DNA of 64,000 bases from CANLBN01 sp050633525 (GCA_050633525.1 JBOEGR010000015.1:37071-101070); one strand, 5' to 3'; counted from the stretch's first letter, positions 35,606-43,334 are shown. The notes: a model not told the origin generated them from the sequence alone. A program made the numbers and translations.

Positions 35606-36021
35606 TCACCTCTCAAGTTGACTCCATTTTTAGCCTCCAGTTTTATTGACCTGTATTTTATTAAAATAAAATACGCTATATATCCAAGATGAAATAAGGT
35701 CATTTACTTACTGTATATACAGACTATTTGCTTTATCAAAGCAAAGTAGGTTATTTTAGGTGAATAAGGGGTTTCTCGTTATTTGCCTAATAAATAATAA
35801 AACCCTTTTAAAAACAGGTAGTTAAAAAACCGCCTTGGGGAGATAATGTGTCCTCGCTAGGGTAGATAATGCGCATGCGCGTTTAGCCGCCAAGCGTGTA
35901 GTGCTTAAAGGTGGTATTCTTTAATAAAAACAGTGAGTTGAAGGCGTTTTCTCGAAACTGTAAGAGGGGAGATAATGTGCTGGCTCGCTATTATAATGTT
36001 ATATTTACTTTGAATATCATC
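35606..36021. other. Non-coding stretch at the left edge of the accessory block
   Basis: No gene is supported. It holds a perfect palindrome GTATTTTATT-AA-AATAAAATAC (35653-35674), a hairpin TTTGCTTT-ATC-AAAGCAAA (35727-35745), a TGTATATACA palindrome (35712-35721) and three AGATAATGYG motifs, two of them within the 14-bp direct repeats listed separately. This is the junction between chromosomal backbone and cassette region. Confidence 0.6.
35837..35979. repeat. 14-bp direct repeat GGGGAGATAATGTG (two copies plus a variant)
   Basis: Exact copies at 35837-35850 and 35966-35979, 129 bases apart, each followed shortly by CTCGCT. A related AGATAATGCG (35864-35873) runs into the palindrome GCGCATGCGC. 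It could be a recombination or protein-binding site; the identity is unknown. Confidence 0.7.
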
Positions 36022-36342
36022 ATGAATACGAATGAATTAATAGAAGCTTTAAAGAGAACATCTGATGAAGAGCTGGTTCAAGTAATGGCCGAAATCCTTC
36101 CTTATAGAGAGCCTTATAAGAACGAACCTTTCGTGAAATCATCTAGGATGTTTCTGGGTATTTATTCGCAAGACGAAGACAATCAATATATAGAGGCTAT
36201 AGCCTACCCGAAAGATAAAGAACATGGGCCTAATTGGGGATTCTGCCAAAATGCAGAATCAGAAGTAAATCAAGTTGAGTACACATCAAACTGCAAAGAA
36301 TGTATATCTCCTTTTACAGGCAAAGAAGTGTATTTAACGTAA
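36022..36342 (+). CDS. Integron cassette gene, hypothetical protein
   Basis: A 106-residue protein from ATG 36022 (MNTNELIEALKRTSDEELVQVMAEIL). A longer frame from 35911 exists but runs through the 14-bp repeat and lacks support. It has three cysteines in the carboxy-terminal part (GFCQNAES, SNCKECISPFTGKEVYLT), perhaps a zinc site. No family recognised. It ends 3 bases before an attC site and therefore appears to be the gene of an integron cassette. Confidence 0.55.
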   Translation: MNTNELIEALKRTSDEELVQVMAEILPYREPYKNEPFVKSSRMFLGIYSQDEDNQYIEAIAYPKDKEHGPNWGFCQNAESEVNQVEYTSNCKECISPFTGKEVYLT

Positions 36343-36345
36343 ATA

Positions 36346-36432
36346 TAACAAACGCAACCAGTTGCACCACTGCGTGGTGCAGGACTCGCAAAAAGCTGCG
36401 CTTTTTACTCGCCCCTGTTGCGGGCGTTATGC
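36346..36432 (+). repeat. attC recombination site 1
   Basis: It begins TAACAAACGCAACCAG and ends CCTGTTGCGGGCGTTATGC. The outer R''/R' cores (AACAAAC, GTTATGC) and the inner CGCAAC / GTTGCG pair are complementary. Two hairpins fill the centre: TGCACCAC-TGC-GTGGTGCA, and AAAAAGC-TGC-GCTTTTT. It resembles the attC repeats of Vibrio-type chromosomal integrons. Confidence 0.85.
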
Positions 36433-36450
36433 TTTAAGGAAGCAAGCTCT

Positions 36451-36936
36451 ATGATTCGAGAAATGAACCCACAAGACTTTGATGCATTTTGGGCAACATT
36501 CTCAGAAATAGTAAAAGCTCAGGAAACTTATGCTTTTGAGCCTGACATGAATTTTGAACAAGCTTACGAGCTCTGGTGTAAAACACCGGAAAAAACTTTT
36601 GTTTTTGAAGAAAACGATCGAATTTTAGGTTCCTATTACATCAAACCTAACGGTATGGGGCCAAGCAAACATATTTGTAATTGCGGTTATATGGTTGCAC
36701 CACAATCTAGAGGTAAAGGTATTGCTCGTAAATTGTGTGAACATTCTCAGAATATAGCTATAGAATTAGGCTTTAAAGCTATGCAATTTAATTCCGTAGT
36801 TTCAACTAACAAAATTGCTGTTTTATTATGGAAAAAATTAGGGTTCAGTATCATTGGCACTATTCCCAAAGCTTATTTCCATAAAAAACTAGGGTATGTT
36901 GATAGCTATATTATGTACAAGCAACTAAAAGCATAA
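36451..36936 (+). CDS. Integron cassette gene, GNAT N-acetyltransferase
   Basis: A 161-residue GNAT enzyme. The acetyl-CoA site is GYMVAPQSRGKGIARKLCEHS (Q/R-x-x-G-x-G/A), followed by QFNSVVSTNKIAVLLWKKLGF, the usual beta-bulge and helix. ATG at 36451 with AAGGA 10 bases upstream is used; a TTG at 36418 lies inside attC 1. The stop codon overlaps the first base-pairs of attC 2, typical of a compact cassette. The substrate is unknown. Confidence 0.88.
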   Translation: MIREMNPQDFDAFWATFSEIVKAQETYAFEPDMNFEQAYELWCKTPEKTFVFEENDRILGSYYIKPNGMGPSKHICNCGYMVAPQSRGKGIARKLCEHSQNIAIELGFKAMQFNSVVSTNKIAVLLWKKLGFSIIGTIPKAYFHKKLGYVDSYIMYKQLKA

Positions 36937-37007
36937 CAAGCGGTTAAAGTTCGCTCCCTTTGGTCGCCGGACTGCGAAAAACGCAGCCGCTTAACCGAGC
37001 GTTATGT
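36933..37007 (+). repeat. attC recombination site 2
   Basis: It begins ATAACAAGCGGTTAA and ends TTAACCGAGCGTTATGT; CGGTTAA pairs exactly with TTAACCG and the outer cores AACAAG and GTTATGT are canonical (GTTRRRY). About 75 bases. It overlaps the stop codon of the GNAT cassette. Confidence 0.88.
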
Positions 37008-37050
37008 GTCTAAAACTGTGCGAAAACTCACCTCGATTGAGGTATAAAAT

Positions 37051-38061
37051 ATGAGCAATTACATTAGTGAAGTAATAAATAGTAAAATAGACTTCTTAAA
37101 ATCCTCGTATACTGCAAATAAGTTGGTTCGTCATCAAGGTGTAAAAGGTAATCTTAATGAAATATTGTTGCTTGAATTGATTCAAGGCGTGATCCCAAGT
37201 AAATATAAATTTGCAAATGGCATAATCCAAGATAGCAACGGCTTTCAGTCTAACGAAAGCGACATCATCATATATAACAATGAAATTTTACCTACAATTA
37301 TGTTTGGTAATAATCTAGGCTTTGTTCCATCGGAATCAGCCGAGTATATATTTGAAGTCAAAAGCACGTTGAATGCCACTGAACTAAAAAGCACTATTGA
37401 TAAATTTTCAAATTTATTGGACTGCAGTGGCTATAAAGGTAGAAACGTATTGTTTTCATTTTCAAGTGACTTGAGCGTTAAAAGTGAGCTCGAAAGGTAT
37501 TATGAAAATGACCGACATGGTTTTTTTATATCTCCTTTAATTCGAGTTTTAATGATTTCTGGAAAAGGCTATTATTTCTTTACTTCAAAGAAAGTATATT
37601 TAAAGAATTTAATTGGAAAGAATGAATTTGCGAAAATTGCAAACAGACAGAATGACGCCCCATTCAAAATAAATGAAACCTCAGTAAAAGTAAATTCAGA
37701 AGCAGATATTAGAATAAAAGGCGATCTAATTATAAATGGCCTTAACTATGATGACTTATATGTATATATTTATCGCTGGTATGGCACTGAATCAAATACG
37801 CCAACAAATAATTGCTTTCTAGAATTTTTGTCTGGAGTTTCAAATACTCTCTCCCAAGAATTATTCGGAAAATACCTTTTGTCTGACTGCAAAGATAATG
37901 TGAAAATATATTCCGAGTGCATCGTAGACATGTGGGGAAATCGTAGTTATCAAAACATTGATTTTGATGGTTATGATGAAACAAATATTAATGAAATAAG
38001 CTATTCAGTCTCATTAAACGAAACTGGTAAAAACAACAAAATTGAAATTTATCCTAAGTAA
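37051..38061 (+). CDS. Integron cassette gene, DUF6602-like protein with nuclease-like motif
   Basis: A 336-residue protein. The amino-terminal half (HQGVKGNLNEILLLELIQGVIPSKYKFANGI, then SNESDIIIYNNEILP and AEYIFEVKSTL) shows E-x(n)-D-x(n)-ExK spacing like the PD-(D/E)xK nuclease superfamily, as in DUF6602 proteins. The carboxy-terminal half is unfamiliar. It is low in GC compared with the backbone genes and sits between attC 2 and attC 3, so it is a mobile cassette. A role in defence or DNA processing is plausible but is inference only. Confidence 0.7.
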   Translation: MSNYISEVINSKIDFLKSSYTANKLVRHQGVKGNLNEILLLELIQGVIPSKYKFANGIIQDSNGFQSNESDIIIYNNEILPTIMFGNNLGFVPSESAEYIFEVKSTLNATELKSTIDKFSNLLDCSGYKGRNVLFSFSSDLSVKSELERYYENDRHGFFISPLIRVLMISGKGYYFFTSKKVYLKNLIGKNEFAKIANRQNDAPFKINETSVKVNSEADIRIKGDLIINGLNYDDLYVYIYRWYGTESNTPTNNCFLEFLSGVSNTLSQELFGKYLLSDCKDNVKIYSECIVDMWGNRSYQNIDFDGYDETNINEISYSVSLNETGKNNKIEIYPK

Positions 38062-38086
38062 TATTAGATTGTGTAATTCGACACAC

Positions 38087-38149
38087 ATAACAAGTTGCGC
38101 AAGCGGGACAAAGTGCTGTGCACTTCGCCCCTTCGCAAGGCATTAAAGC
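38087..38149 (+). repeat. attC recombination site 3 (slightly degenerate)
   Basis: It begins ATAACAAGTTGCGCAAG and ends CTTCGCAAGGCATTAAAGC. TTGCG pairs with CGCAA and AAG with CTT, leaving an extrahelical C between them, the hallmark of attC. The right core reads ATTAAAG instead of GTTAAAG, so the site may recombine poorly. Confidence 0.75.
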
Positions 38150-38171
38150 TCAAAACCAGAACGGAGCCTAA

Positions 38172-39299
38172 ATGGGGAAAGGTAAAATTGGACGAAACGA
38201 CCCCTGTTGGTGTGGTTCAGGAAAAAAGTACAAGAAATGTCACAGGGATAGAGAGAACGAAAAACCAGTGGAACCATGGGATGCCGCTAAATCAATGCGG
38301 GATAAATTCTCTAAACGAATATGTTCAGCGCCAAAGAGCCTGCATGGCGAATGTGCAAAAAAGATAGTTAAAGCCCACACAGTAGCAAGAAGTTCAAGTC
38401 TAAAAGCCATCGCTGTAGATGGCCATGTTTTAGGAATCAAATTAGGCTTAGAAAATCTTCAAAAATATAATGGAAAAATCCGTCCTGAAAAAATAGGTAT
38501 CAGCAACGCCTCTACGTTTACCGGTTTCTGCGCAAAACACGATGACCAACTTTTTTCTTGCTTAGAAAAAGGGCCATTCACGAAATCAGAGGAACAATGC
38601 TTCAAGCTGGCTTTTCGTTCATTTGCTAGAGAGTATTATACGAAGTCGGCCTTAGTAGATATGTATGAAGTAAATGCAAGCTTGGATAAAGGGAAGCCTG
38701 CTTATAGGCAGGCCAAAATACAAGAACAGGCTTTTTTTACGAATATCGGAGCAGAAGCTGGGCTGCGAGATAATATCTACCAAAAAGATAGATTTGATAA
38801 AGGCATTGAGAGTAATAACTATAGCGAAATACGGGCTGTTGTAATCGAGTATACTGATCCATTCCCTGTTCAGGTTAGCGGTTCAGTTAACCCAGACTTT
38901 AGTTTTGATAACATTAAACTCCAAGATTTATCAGATCTTGAGGTTGTTCCTGATTTACTGTCATTTACGTCATTTTATGACGGGAATAAGAGTTATATTG
39001 TTCTCTCGTGGTTGCAGCATTGCCACAATACCAGCACAGCCTTGATAAAGTCGCTTATGTCTAAATCAAAAGAAGATATCTCCACATACTTAGTACAATA
39101 CATATTCAGTAATTTTGAAAACTACTTTCTTTCACCAATGTGGTGGGAGGAGCTTAGTAAAAGTGACAAAGAAAGCATTGTTGAAATATTTCATGATAAT
39201 GCAAATATGTTTGAAGAGCCTCATGGAAAAAGTATATCCAATAAAATACTAAATGTAGTATTGCCTAAGCCAGAGAAAATTGATTATGTTAATTGGTAG
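38172..39299 (+). CDS. SEC-C zinc-motif protein with His/Cys-rich core (candidate defence-type cassette gene)
   Basis: A 375-residue protein. The first 25 residues are a complete SEC-C motif (GRNDPCWCGSGKKYKKCHRD). Residues 50-125 carry ICSAPKSLHGECAKKIVKAH, VARSSSLKAIAVDGHVLGI and STFTGFCAKHDDQLFSCLE, a Cys/His pattern that could form a treble-clef (HNH-like) metal site. The remainder is helical and unrecognised. GGAG lies 5 bases before the ATG. It follows attC 3 by 22 bases but has no attC after it. The family relationship is by pattern only; nuclease activity is inference. Confidence 0.6.
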   Translation: MGKGKIGRNDPCWCGSGKKYKKCHRDRENEKPVEPWDAAKSMRDKFSKRICSAPKSLHGECAKKIVKAHTVARSSSLKAIAVDGHVLGIKLGLENLQKYNGKIRPEKIGISNASTFTGFCAKHDDQLFSCLEKGPFTKSEEQCFKLAFRSFAREYYTKSALVDMYEVNASLDKGKPAYRQAKIQEQAFFTNIGAEAGLRDNIYQKDRFDKGIESNNYSEIRAVVIEYTDPFPVQVSGSVNPDFSFDNIKLQDLSDLEVVPDLLSFTSFYDGNKSYIVLSWLQHCHNTSTALIKSLMSKSKEDISTYLVQYIFSNFENYFLSPMWWEELSKSDKESIVEIFHDNANMFEEPHGKSISNKILNVVLPKPEKIDYVNW

Positions 39300-39302
39300 C
39301 GG

Positions 39303-39350
39303 TAATAATTAGAGTCAGATAAGCGTTTTTAATAATTAGAGTCAGATAAG
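39303..39350. repeat. 21-bp direct repeat, two copies
   Basis: TAATAATTAGAGTCAGATAAG at 39303-39323 and again exactly at 39330-39350, with a 6-base spacer CGTTTT. It lies between the SEC-C gene and the DUF6194 gene where an attC would be expected. The origin is unknown. Confidence 0.9.
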
Positions 39351-39369
39351 AATTTCCTTAGAAAATATT

Positions 39370-39855
39370 ATGGAACCGAAAAAGATAATAGAAAAAATTG
39401 TAGCTGAATTTGATGGCGTTATACCAAAAGCAAGTTGGGGTGAAACATCGCTATTTTATAATCCCGGTCAGGTATTACCTAATGGTGTTTATTTTTGCAC
39501 TATCAAAGAAAAGAATGGAGACAACGATAAAGCATCAGGCTTAGATCGTGTGGGTGTTTATAGGCTTAGTATTGGTATCAGTAAAGAAAGCTATGAATCA
39601 TTATTTGGTGCAAGGCCAAAACGGCCTAGTAAAGGCGGTATAGTGGATACTGGGCATGATTTTACTGAATCAAATGTGCTAATGCCGCACCCTATCTATG
39701 GTTGGATGTCTTGGGTTCAAATAGTAAACCCTTCAGAATCCAAGTTTAACGAAATATTGGGGCTCGTTAGAGAAGCTCATGAAAATGCAATAAGTAAGTT
39801 CAATAAAAAAACTGCAAACAAGTCAAACGCGAAAAAAGAGGGCACTTCTGTTTGA
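39370..39855 (+). CDS. DUF6194 family protein
   Basis: A 161-residue protein. ASWGETSLFYNPGQVLPNGV, FCTIKEKNGDNDKASGLDR and GVYRLSIGISKESYESLFG, then HPIYGWMSWVQIVNPSESKF match the DUF6194 family, of unknown function. The tail is Lys/Asn/Ser-rich. It is part of the accessory block between the cassettes and the AraC gene. The ribosome-binding site is weak. Confidence 0.75.
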   Translation: MEPKKIIEKIVAEFDGVIPKASWGETSLFYNPGQVLPNGVYFCTIKEKNGDNDKASGLDRVGVYRLSIGISKESYESLFGARPKRPSKGGIVDTGHDFTESNVLMPHPIYGWMSWVQIVNPSESKFNEILGLVREAHENAISKFNKKTANKSNAKKEGTSV

Positions 39856-39895
39856 GATGTTTTATCTTAAGACGCTTAAGGAGTATTAATTAACA

Positions 39896-40312
39896 ATGGC
39901 TAATTATCAGTTTAAGAAGATATGTGCTGGGCGAGATTATATAGCAGAGAATTATTTGGACTCATTTAATTTAGTTGATGCAGCAAGACACGCACATTTG
40001 TCTCCTTACCATTTTTTGCGAGTGTTCAAGAGCACGTTTGGCGAAACCCCTAATGCTTTCCTCATCAGGCTGAGGATTGAAAAAGCAAAAAACATGCTGG
40101 TGACAGAAAACGCAAGTATCATGGAGGTATGTGAGAACGTAGGTTATCTCAGTCTTGGTAGTTTTTCCTCTCGTTTTCGGGAGCAAGTCGGTGTAGCCCC
40201 TTCTTTATATCGTCGTAAAATATGGAGTCTATCTACCGAAGCCTTTCGTTACCCCGCACAAGCTATTCCCTCCTGCTACGCGTATCACTTTTTAGGTGTA
40301 TCAGCCAAGTGA
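39896..40312 (+). CDS. AraC-family transcriptional regulator (short)
   Basis: A 138-residue protein that is little more than the double helix-turn-helix of AraC regulators: VDAARHAHLSPYHFLRVFKSTFG, PNAFLIRLRIEKAKNMLV, and IMEVCENVGYLSLGSFSSRFREQVGVAPSLYRR. No amino-terminal ligand domain. The carboxy-terminal 30 residues are unmatched. It lies 70 bases before a VOC-family gene on the same strand, its likely partner or target. Confidence 0.88.
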   Translation: MANYQFKKICAGRDYIAENYLDSFNLVDAARHAHLSPYHFLRVFKSTFGETPNAFLIRLRIEKAKNMLVTENASIMEVCENVGYLSLGSFSSRFREQVGVAPSLYRRKIWSLSTEAFRYPAQAIPSCYAYHFLGVSAK

Positions 40313-40382
40313 GCAATATTGGAGAAATATAAATGTGCCTCTGCCTATACAATAACACCCATGCAAATAATGAGGGTATAAA

Positions 40383-40796
40383 ATGATTAAATCCATCGCA
40401 CACGTAACCGTATATGTACTCAACCAAGACGAAGCCCTTTTATTTTATAGAGATAAATTGGGTTTTGAGCTTGGTTCAGATATCACTGTAGAGGGAGGCT
40501 TTCGTTGGTTAACTGTACGCACGAAGTCACAACCACAGCTTGAATTGGTGCTTGCAGAGCCTAAAGAAGGACCAATGTTTACCAAAGATTCGGCGGAAAA
40601 AATACGCAGTTTGATTGAAGATGGTGCCTTTGGTGCTGGTGTTTTTGAAACGGAGGACTGTCAAGCAACCTATGAAGAACTGGTGGCTAAAGGGGTGGAG
40701 TTCATACAAGCTCCTACAGAACAGCTTTATGGCGTTGAAGCAATGGGCAAGGACAATTCTGGTAATTGGTTTAGTTTAACTCAGCCAAGTAAATAG
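40383..40796 (+). CDS. VOC family protein (glyoxalase/bleomycin-resistance-like)
   Basis: A 137-residue two-module VOC fold: SIAHVTVYVLNQDEALLFYRDKLGFELG in the first module and GVFETEDCQATYEELVAKGVEFIQAP, then MGKDNSGNWFSLTQP in the second. Metal-ligand candidates are His7, Glu near LELVLAEP and the last strand. The substrate is unknown. It pairs with the AraC regulator upstream. Confidence 0.87.
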   Translation: MIKSIAHVTVYVLNQDEALLFYRDKLGFELGSDITVEGGFRWLTVRTKSQPQLELVLAEPKEGPMFTKDSAEKIRSLIEDGAFGAGVFETEDCQATYEELVAKGVEFIQAPTEQLYGVEAMGKDNSGNWFSLTQPSK

Positions 40797-40851
40797 AATA
40801 TATAGCTTCAGTCAAGAAGAGACTCCCTTACTAAAGGTAAAGATATATCGA

Positions 40852-41070
40852 ATGAGATCAGAACTTCGAGAAAAAATAATAGAAGTGTGCGATAAAAAAA
40901 TAGCAGCTAAAGGCGAATCTGTAGGCTTGTCGTTTTATGCCTTTTTTGCAAATAAAAATGATAACCCCAACCTCCTTATGGAAGCCGCGACTTGGTGGAT
41001 AAAAACTCACGAGTTAGATCATTTTGAGAAAGCGGTAAAAATTAAAGACATGATAAGGTCTGGTGTTTAG
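40852..41070 (+). CDS. DUF6500 family protein
   Basis: A 72-residue protein, MRSELREKIIEVCDKKIAAK, GESVGLSFYAFFANKNDNPN, LLMEAATWWIKTHELDHFEK: the whole length follows the DUF6500 pattern. Unknown function. It is followed by a truncated acetyltransferase remnant. Confidence 0.8.
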   Translation: MRSELREKIIEVCDKKIAAKGESVGLSFYAFFANKNDNPNLLMEAATWWIKTHELDHFEKAVKIKDMIRSGV

Positions 41071-41121
41071 TTGAGCCAATAGACTGTCTCATAGGTAGAT
41101 GTTACGTTCTAGGAATAACGA

Positions 41122-41256
41122 ATGCACGAAGTAAAAGAAGAAATACCATCGGTTAACGATTATATCAATATCAGGTTAGCCGCAGGTTTATCGAAAAAAT
41201 CGGAAGAAGCAGCTTCAATAGCACTGCTTAACTTAATTTATAGAGTTTCTATTTAA
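41122..41256 (+). pseudogene. Truncated GNAT acetyltransferase remnant
   Basis: A 44-codon frame translating to MHEVKEEIPSVNDYINIRLA, then AGLSKKSEEAASIALLNLIYRVSI and stop. It looks like the first 45 residues of a GNAT enzyme (YxxLRxxAGLxxKSxEAAxxALxN) with everything after the first strand missing. No continuation is found in other frames in the next 75 bases. It is a broken gene left at the right edge of the accessory block. Confidence 0.65.
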
Positions 41257-41297
41257 TTGGCTTAATACAAATGCACCAAAGACAGCATACGTAAGTT

Positions 41298-41329
41298 TTA
41301 GGCTGTACGTAATAAGTTAAATCGCATGG
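41298..41329 (-). repeat. Decayed copy of the 5' end of the Sel1 lipoprotein gene
   Basis: Read on the minus strand, the stretch encodes MRFNLLRTA and stop. It matches 27 of 32 bases with the start region of the lipoprotein gene (42188-42219, MQFNLLRIT). It begins 2 bases after the lipoprotein stop, as if a tandem paralogue had been lost. Confidence 0.6.
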
Positions 41330-41331
41330 GT

Positions 41332-42216
41332 TTATTTTAGTAAACCGCGATCGCGGAGTGATTGTATAGGCAGCAGTTCGTTTTCATGTTGATAGGCATC
41401 AGGGTTATTGGCTTCCCATTGAATGGCGAGTTGCTTGGCTTCTGTTACTTGTTCTGGTGTCATCCCATGTTTATCGATTAGTTGCTGTTGCATGCTTGTA
41501 TTTTTATTTAATCTAAAAGTGGGGTTGTTAGCAAATTGAGCGGGGGGTGGGCTAGTACGTTCATTGGATAGCTCCAACCATTTATAAGCTTCTATCAAAT
41601 TACGTTCGAGACCTTCTCCTCTTATATAAAAAAAGCCTAATGTACTTTGGGCGCTAGCATCACCTTGCTCGGCTGCAATCAAGACCCAATCTGCCATTTT
41701 TCCCCAATCTTGGGGCAAGAGCCATTCTCCAGCTTCTGAGGATATGCCCCAACCATGAGCTAAACCATAATTATATTGCGCTCTTGGGTAACCAGATTCA
41801 AGGGCGCGTTCTAACCATAGTAGGGCCTCTTGCACGTTTTTATATTCGTTTTTATTGGAATAAAAGCTATATAAATCAAACTGCACATCAACATAGTCTT
41901 GCTCTGCCAAGCGGCGCAGTATGGCTTCGGTCTCTTCGAGGTGTTTGGCTTCCCATAGGTCTAAAGCCTGTAAATATTGTTGGCGTGCTTGTGTTTCATT
42001 TCGTGCCAATTTAAGTTGGCTGCGTTTGGCTAATGAGGCCTGTGCTTTCGCTTTTAACTCGCTAAGTGGGGTGGTGGTTTTTACCTCGTGATAATAAACA
42101 TAGCCCTTAGTGGAGTGCTGCTCGGTATCCTCGTTGTTTTGAGGTTGGCAGGCACTAATAAATAGAGCCAAGGCCAGCGACAAAGCATAGGTTATACGCA
42201 ATAAGTTAAATTGCAT
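41332..42216 (-). CDS. Sel1-repeat lipoprotein
   Basis: A 294-residue protein with a lipoprotein signal (LSLALALFISAC, lipobox ISAC) and Sel1/TPR repeats at about residues 120-215: WLERALESGYPRAQYNYGLAH, WVLIAAEQGDASAQSTLGFFYIRGEG and EAYKWLELS. Sel1 repeats mediate protein-protein contacts. Its start overlaps the end of the preceding 336-aa gene by 11 bases, so the two are translationally coupled. The partner is presumably that protein. Confidence 0.75.
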   Translation of the reverse strand: MQFNLLRITYALSLALALFISACQPQNNEDTEQHSTKGYVYYHEVKTTTPLSELKAKAQASLAKRSQLKLARNETQARQQYLQALDLWEAKHLEETEAILRRLAEQDYVDVQFDLYSFYSNKNEYKNVQEALLWLERALESGYPRAQYNYGLAHGWGISSEAGEWLLPQDWGKMADWVLIAAEQGDASAQSTLGFFYIRGEGLERNLIEAYKWLELSNERTSPPPAQFANNPTFRLNKNTSMQQQLIDKHGMTPEQVTEAKQLAIQWEANNPDAYQHENELLPIQSLRDRGLLK

Positions 42217-43216
42217 GAGCTGTTGCTTGAGTCGATCTGTAGAGTTGATGGTAGGTTTCTGTCAGTTTGGCATTTGCGCTTCTGGCTGATTGCAGGATAT
42301 CGGTTAAGACTTGTGGCTGCCCCATTGTATTGCTGCGAACATAGGTGGTATCGTAACAAGGTTCTAGCCACAAAAAGTCTTTGTGCTTGATATTAAAGCG
42401 ATAAGCATTGGCATAGAGCTTTTTCATGGCTTGTGGATCACGTGTGTCTAATAAACTATAACCTTTGGGTGTTGCTCTAGTGACTACCCGGTTTGAGCAA
42501 CTGGCACTGGTGTGATGGCCTCTACCAGAGGCGGCTCGCTGAGTTTTGATAAAGGGCATGCCTTTACTAACCGCGGCTGGAATATCGTTGGCGATATAGA
42601 GCAGATTAGTGCCGCCAGCGCGATGCGTACCTTGGTAAATAGCAATGATATTGTTGGCCACTTGCTTTAAATTACCCCGGATAATTTTTTTGAGAGCGTC
42701 AGGGTTAGTTTGTACAATGCCTGACTCTTTAAGCAGATCTCTTACAGCGAAGAGCTTTTCATGATTAGTGGTATTGGGGCCACCAAAGTTTTGGTTTTTT
42801 GAAAAGAGTTGTTCAAGGTGATCGATCGTTGCGATTGTTTTCTTCTGTAGAAAAAAGGCACGTTCTGCGTGGTTGACCATATTTTGAAGCTCTGATTTAA
42901 AGCTATCGTATGTATTGCCTAGCCTATTATAATCAATAACGTCCTGCCCATGCTTGTAGTACTTTGAGTAAAGCTCCTGCGCCTTAAATGCGGCCCAAAT
43001 AGGTAATGCTGCCCTAGATGCTGCGGTGCTAATCGCTAAAGATAAATTTTTACCGGCATCAAGACCAAAATTAAACCAAATGGCTGATTTCAGGATGGGG
43101 TCATCGTTGGGTAGTGGGGGTAATTTTGAATTGCTAATAATTCTATTAGTTGTCTCACGCCAAAGAACAATTTCTTGTTGAACTGCTCTATCAATAATGC
43201 CTCTTTCAATCGCCAT
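42206..43216 (-). CDS. Unrecognised 336-residue protein, coupled to the Sel1 lipoprotein
   Basis: No known family was recognised. There is no signal peptide. A mildly hydrophobic helix lies near residues 60-78 (LSLAISTAASRAALPIWAAF), a helical Lys/Asn-rich middle, and a carboxy-terminal part with SGRGHHTSASCSN, YSLLDTRDPQAMKKLYANAY and WLEPCYDTTYVRSN. AAAAGGA precedes the ATG. A perfect CRP-like site is 119 bases upstream. A secreted effector or toxin whose partner is the Sel1 lipoprotein is one possibility, but this is inference. Confidence 0.6.
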   Translation of the reverse strand: MAIERGIIDRAVQQEIVLWRETTNRIISNSKLPPLPNDDPILKSAIWFNFGLDAGKNLSLAISTAASRAALPIWAAFKAQELYSKYYKHGQDVIDYNRLGNTYDSFKSELQNMVNHAERAFFLQKKTIATIDHLEQLFSKNQNFGGPNTTNHEKLFAVRDLLKESGIVQTNPDALKKIIRGNLKQVANNIIAIYQGTHRAGGTNLLYIANDIPAAVSKGMPFIKTQRAASGRGHHTSASCSNRVVTRATPKGYSLLDTRDPQAMKKLYANAYRFNIKHKDFLWLEPCYDTTYVRSNTMGQPQVLTDILQSARSANAKLTETYHQLYRSTQATAHAI

Positions 43217-43334
43217 ATCTATGTTCCTTTTTCCATGAATGGGTGTTTATTATTCGTTGTCCTAGGCTACGGAATAAAATGCCTACACAGATTGCGACAA
43301 TAACATTAATTGTTTCATCGCCATAGAGCTAGGT

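Larger units (their letters stand above)
36022..38149 (+). mobile_element. Integron gene-cassette cluster without integrase (CALIN)
   Basis: Three same-strand single-gene units, each closed by an attC-like palindromic site (36346, 36933 and 38087). Cassettes: hypothetical, GNAT, DUF6602-like. The SEC-C gene follows the last site directly and may be a fourth cassette whose attC has been lost. No tyrosine integrase or attI is in the window, so this is a cluster lacking an integrase or the far end of a larger chromosomal integron. Confidence 0.75.

Noticed and set aside
35606..36021. attI site or integrase fragment at the left end of the cassette array
   Set aside because: No tyrosine-recombinase motif or attI-like core was seen; only unrelated repeats.
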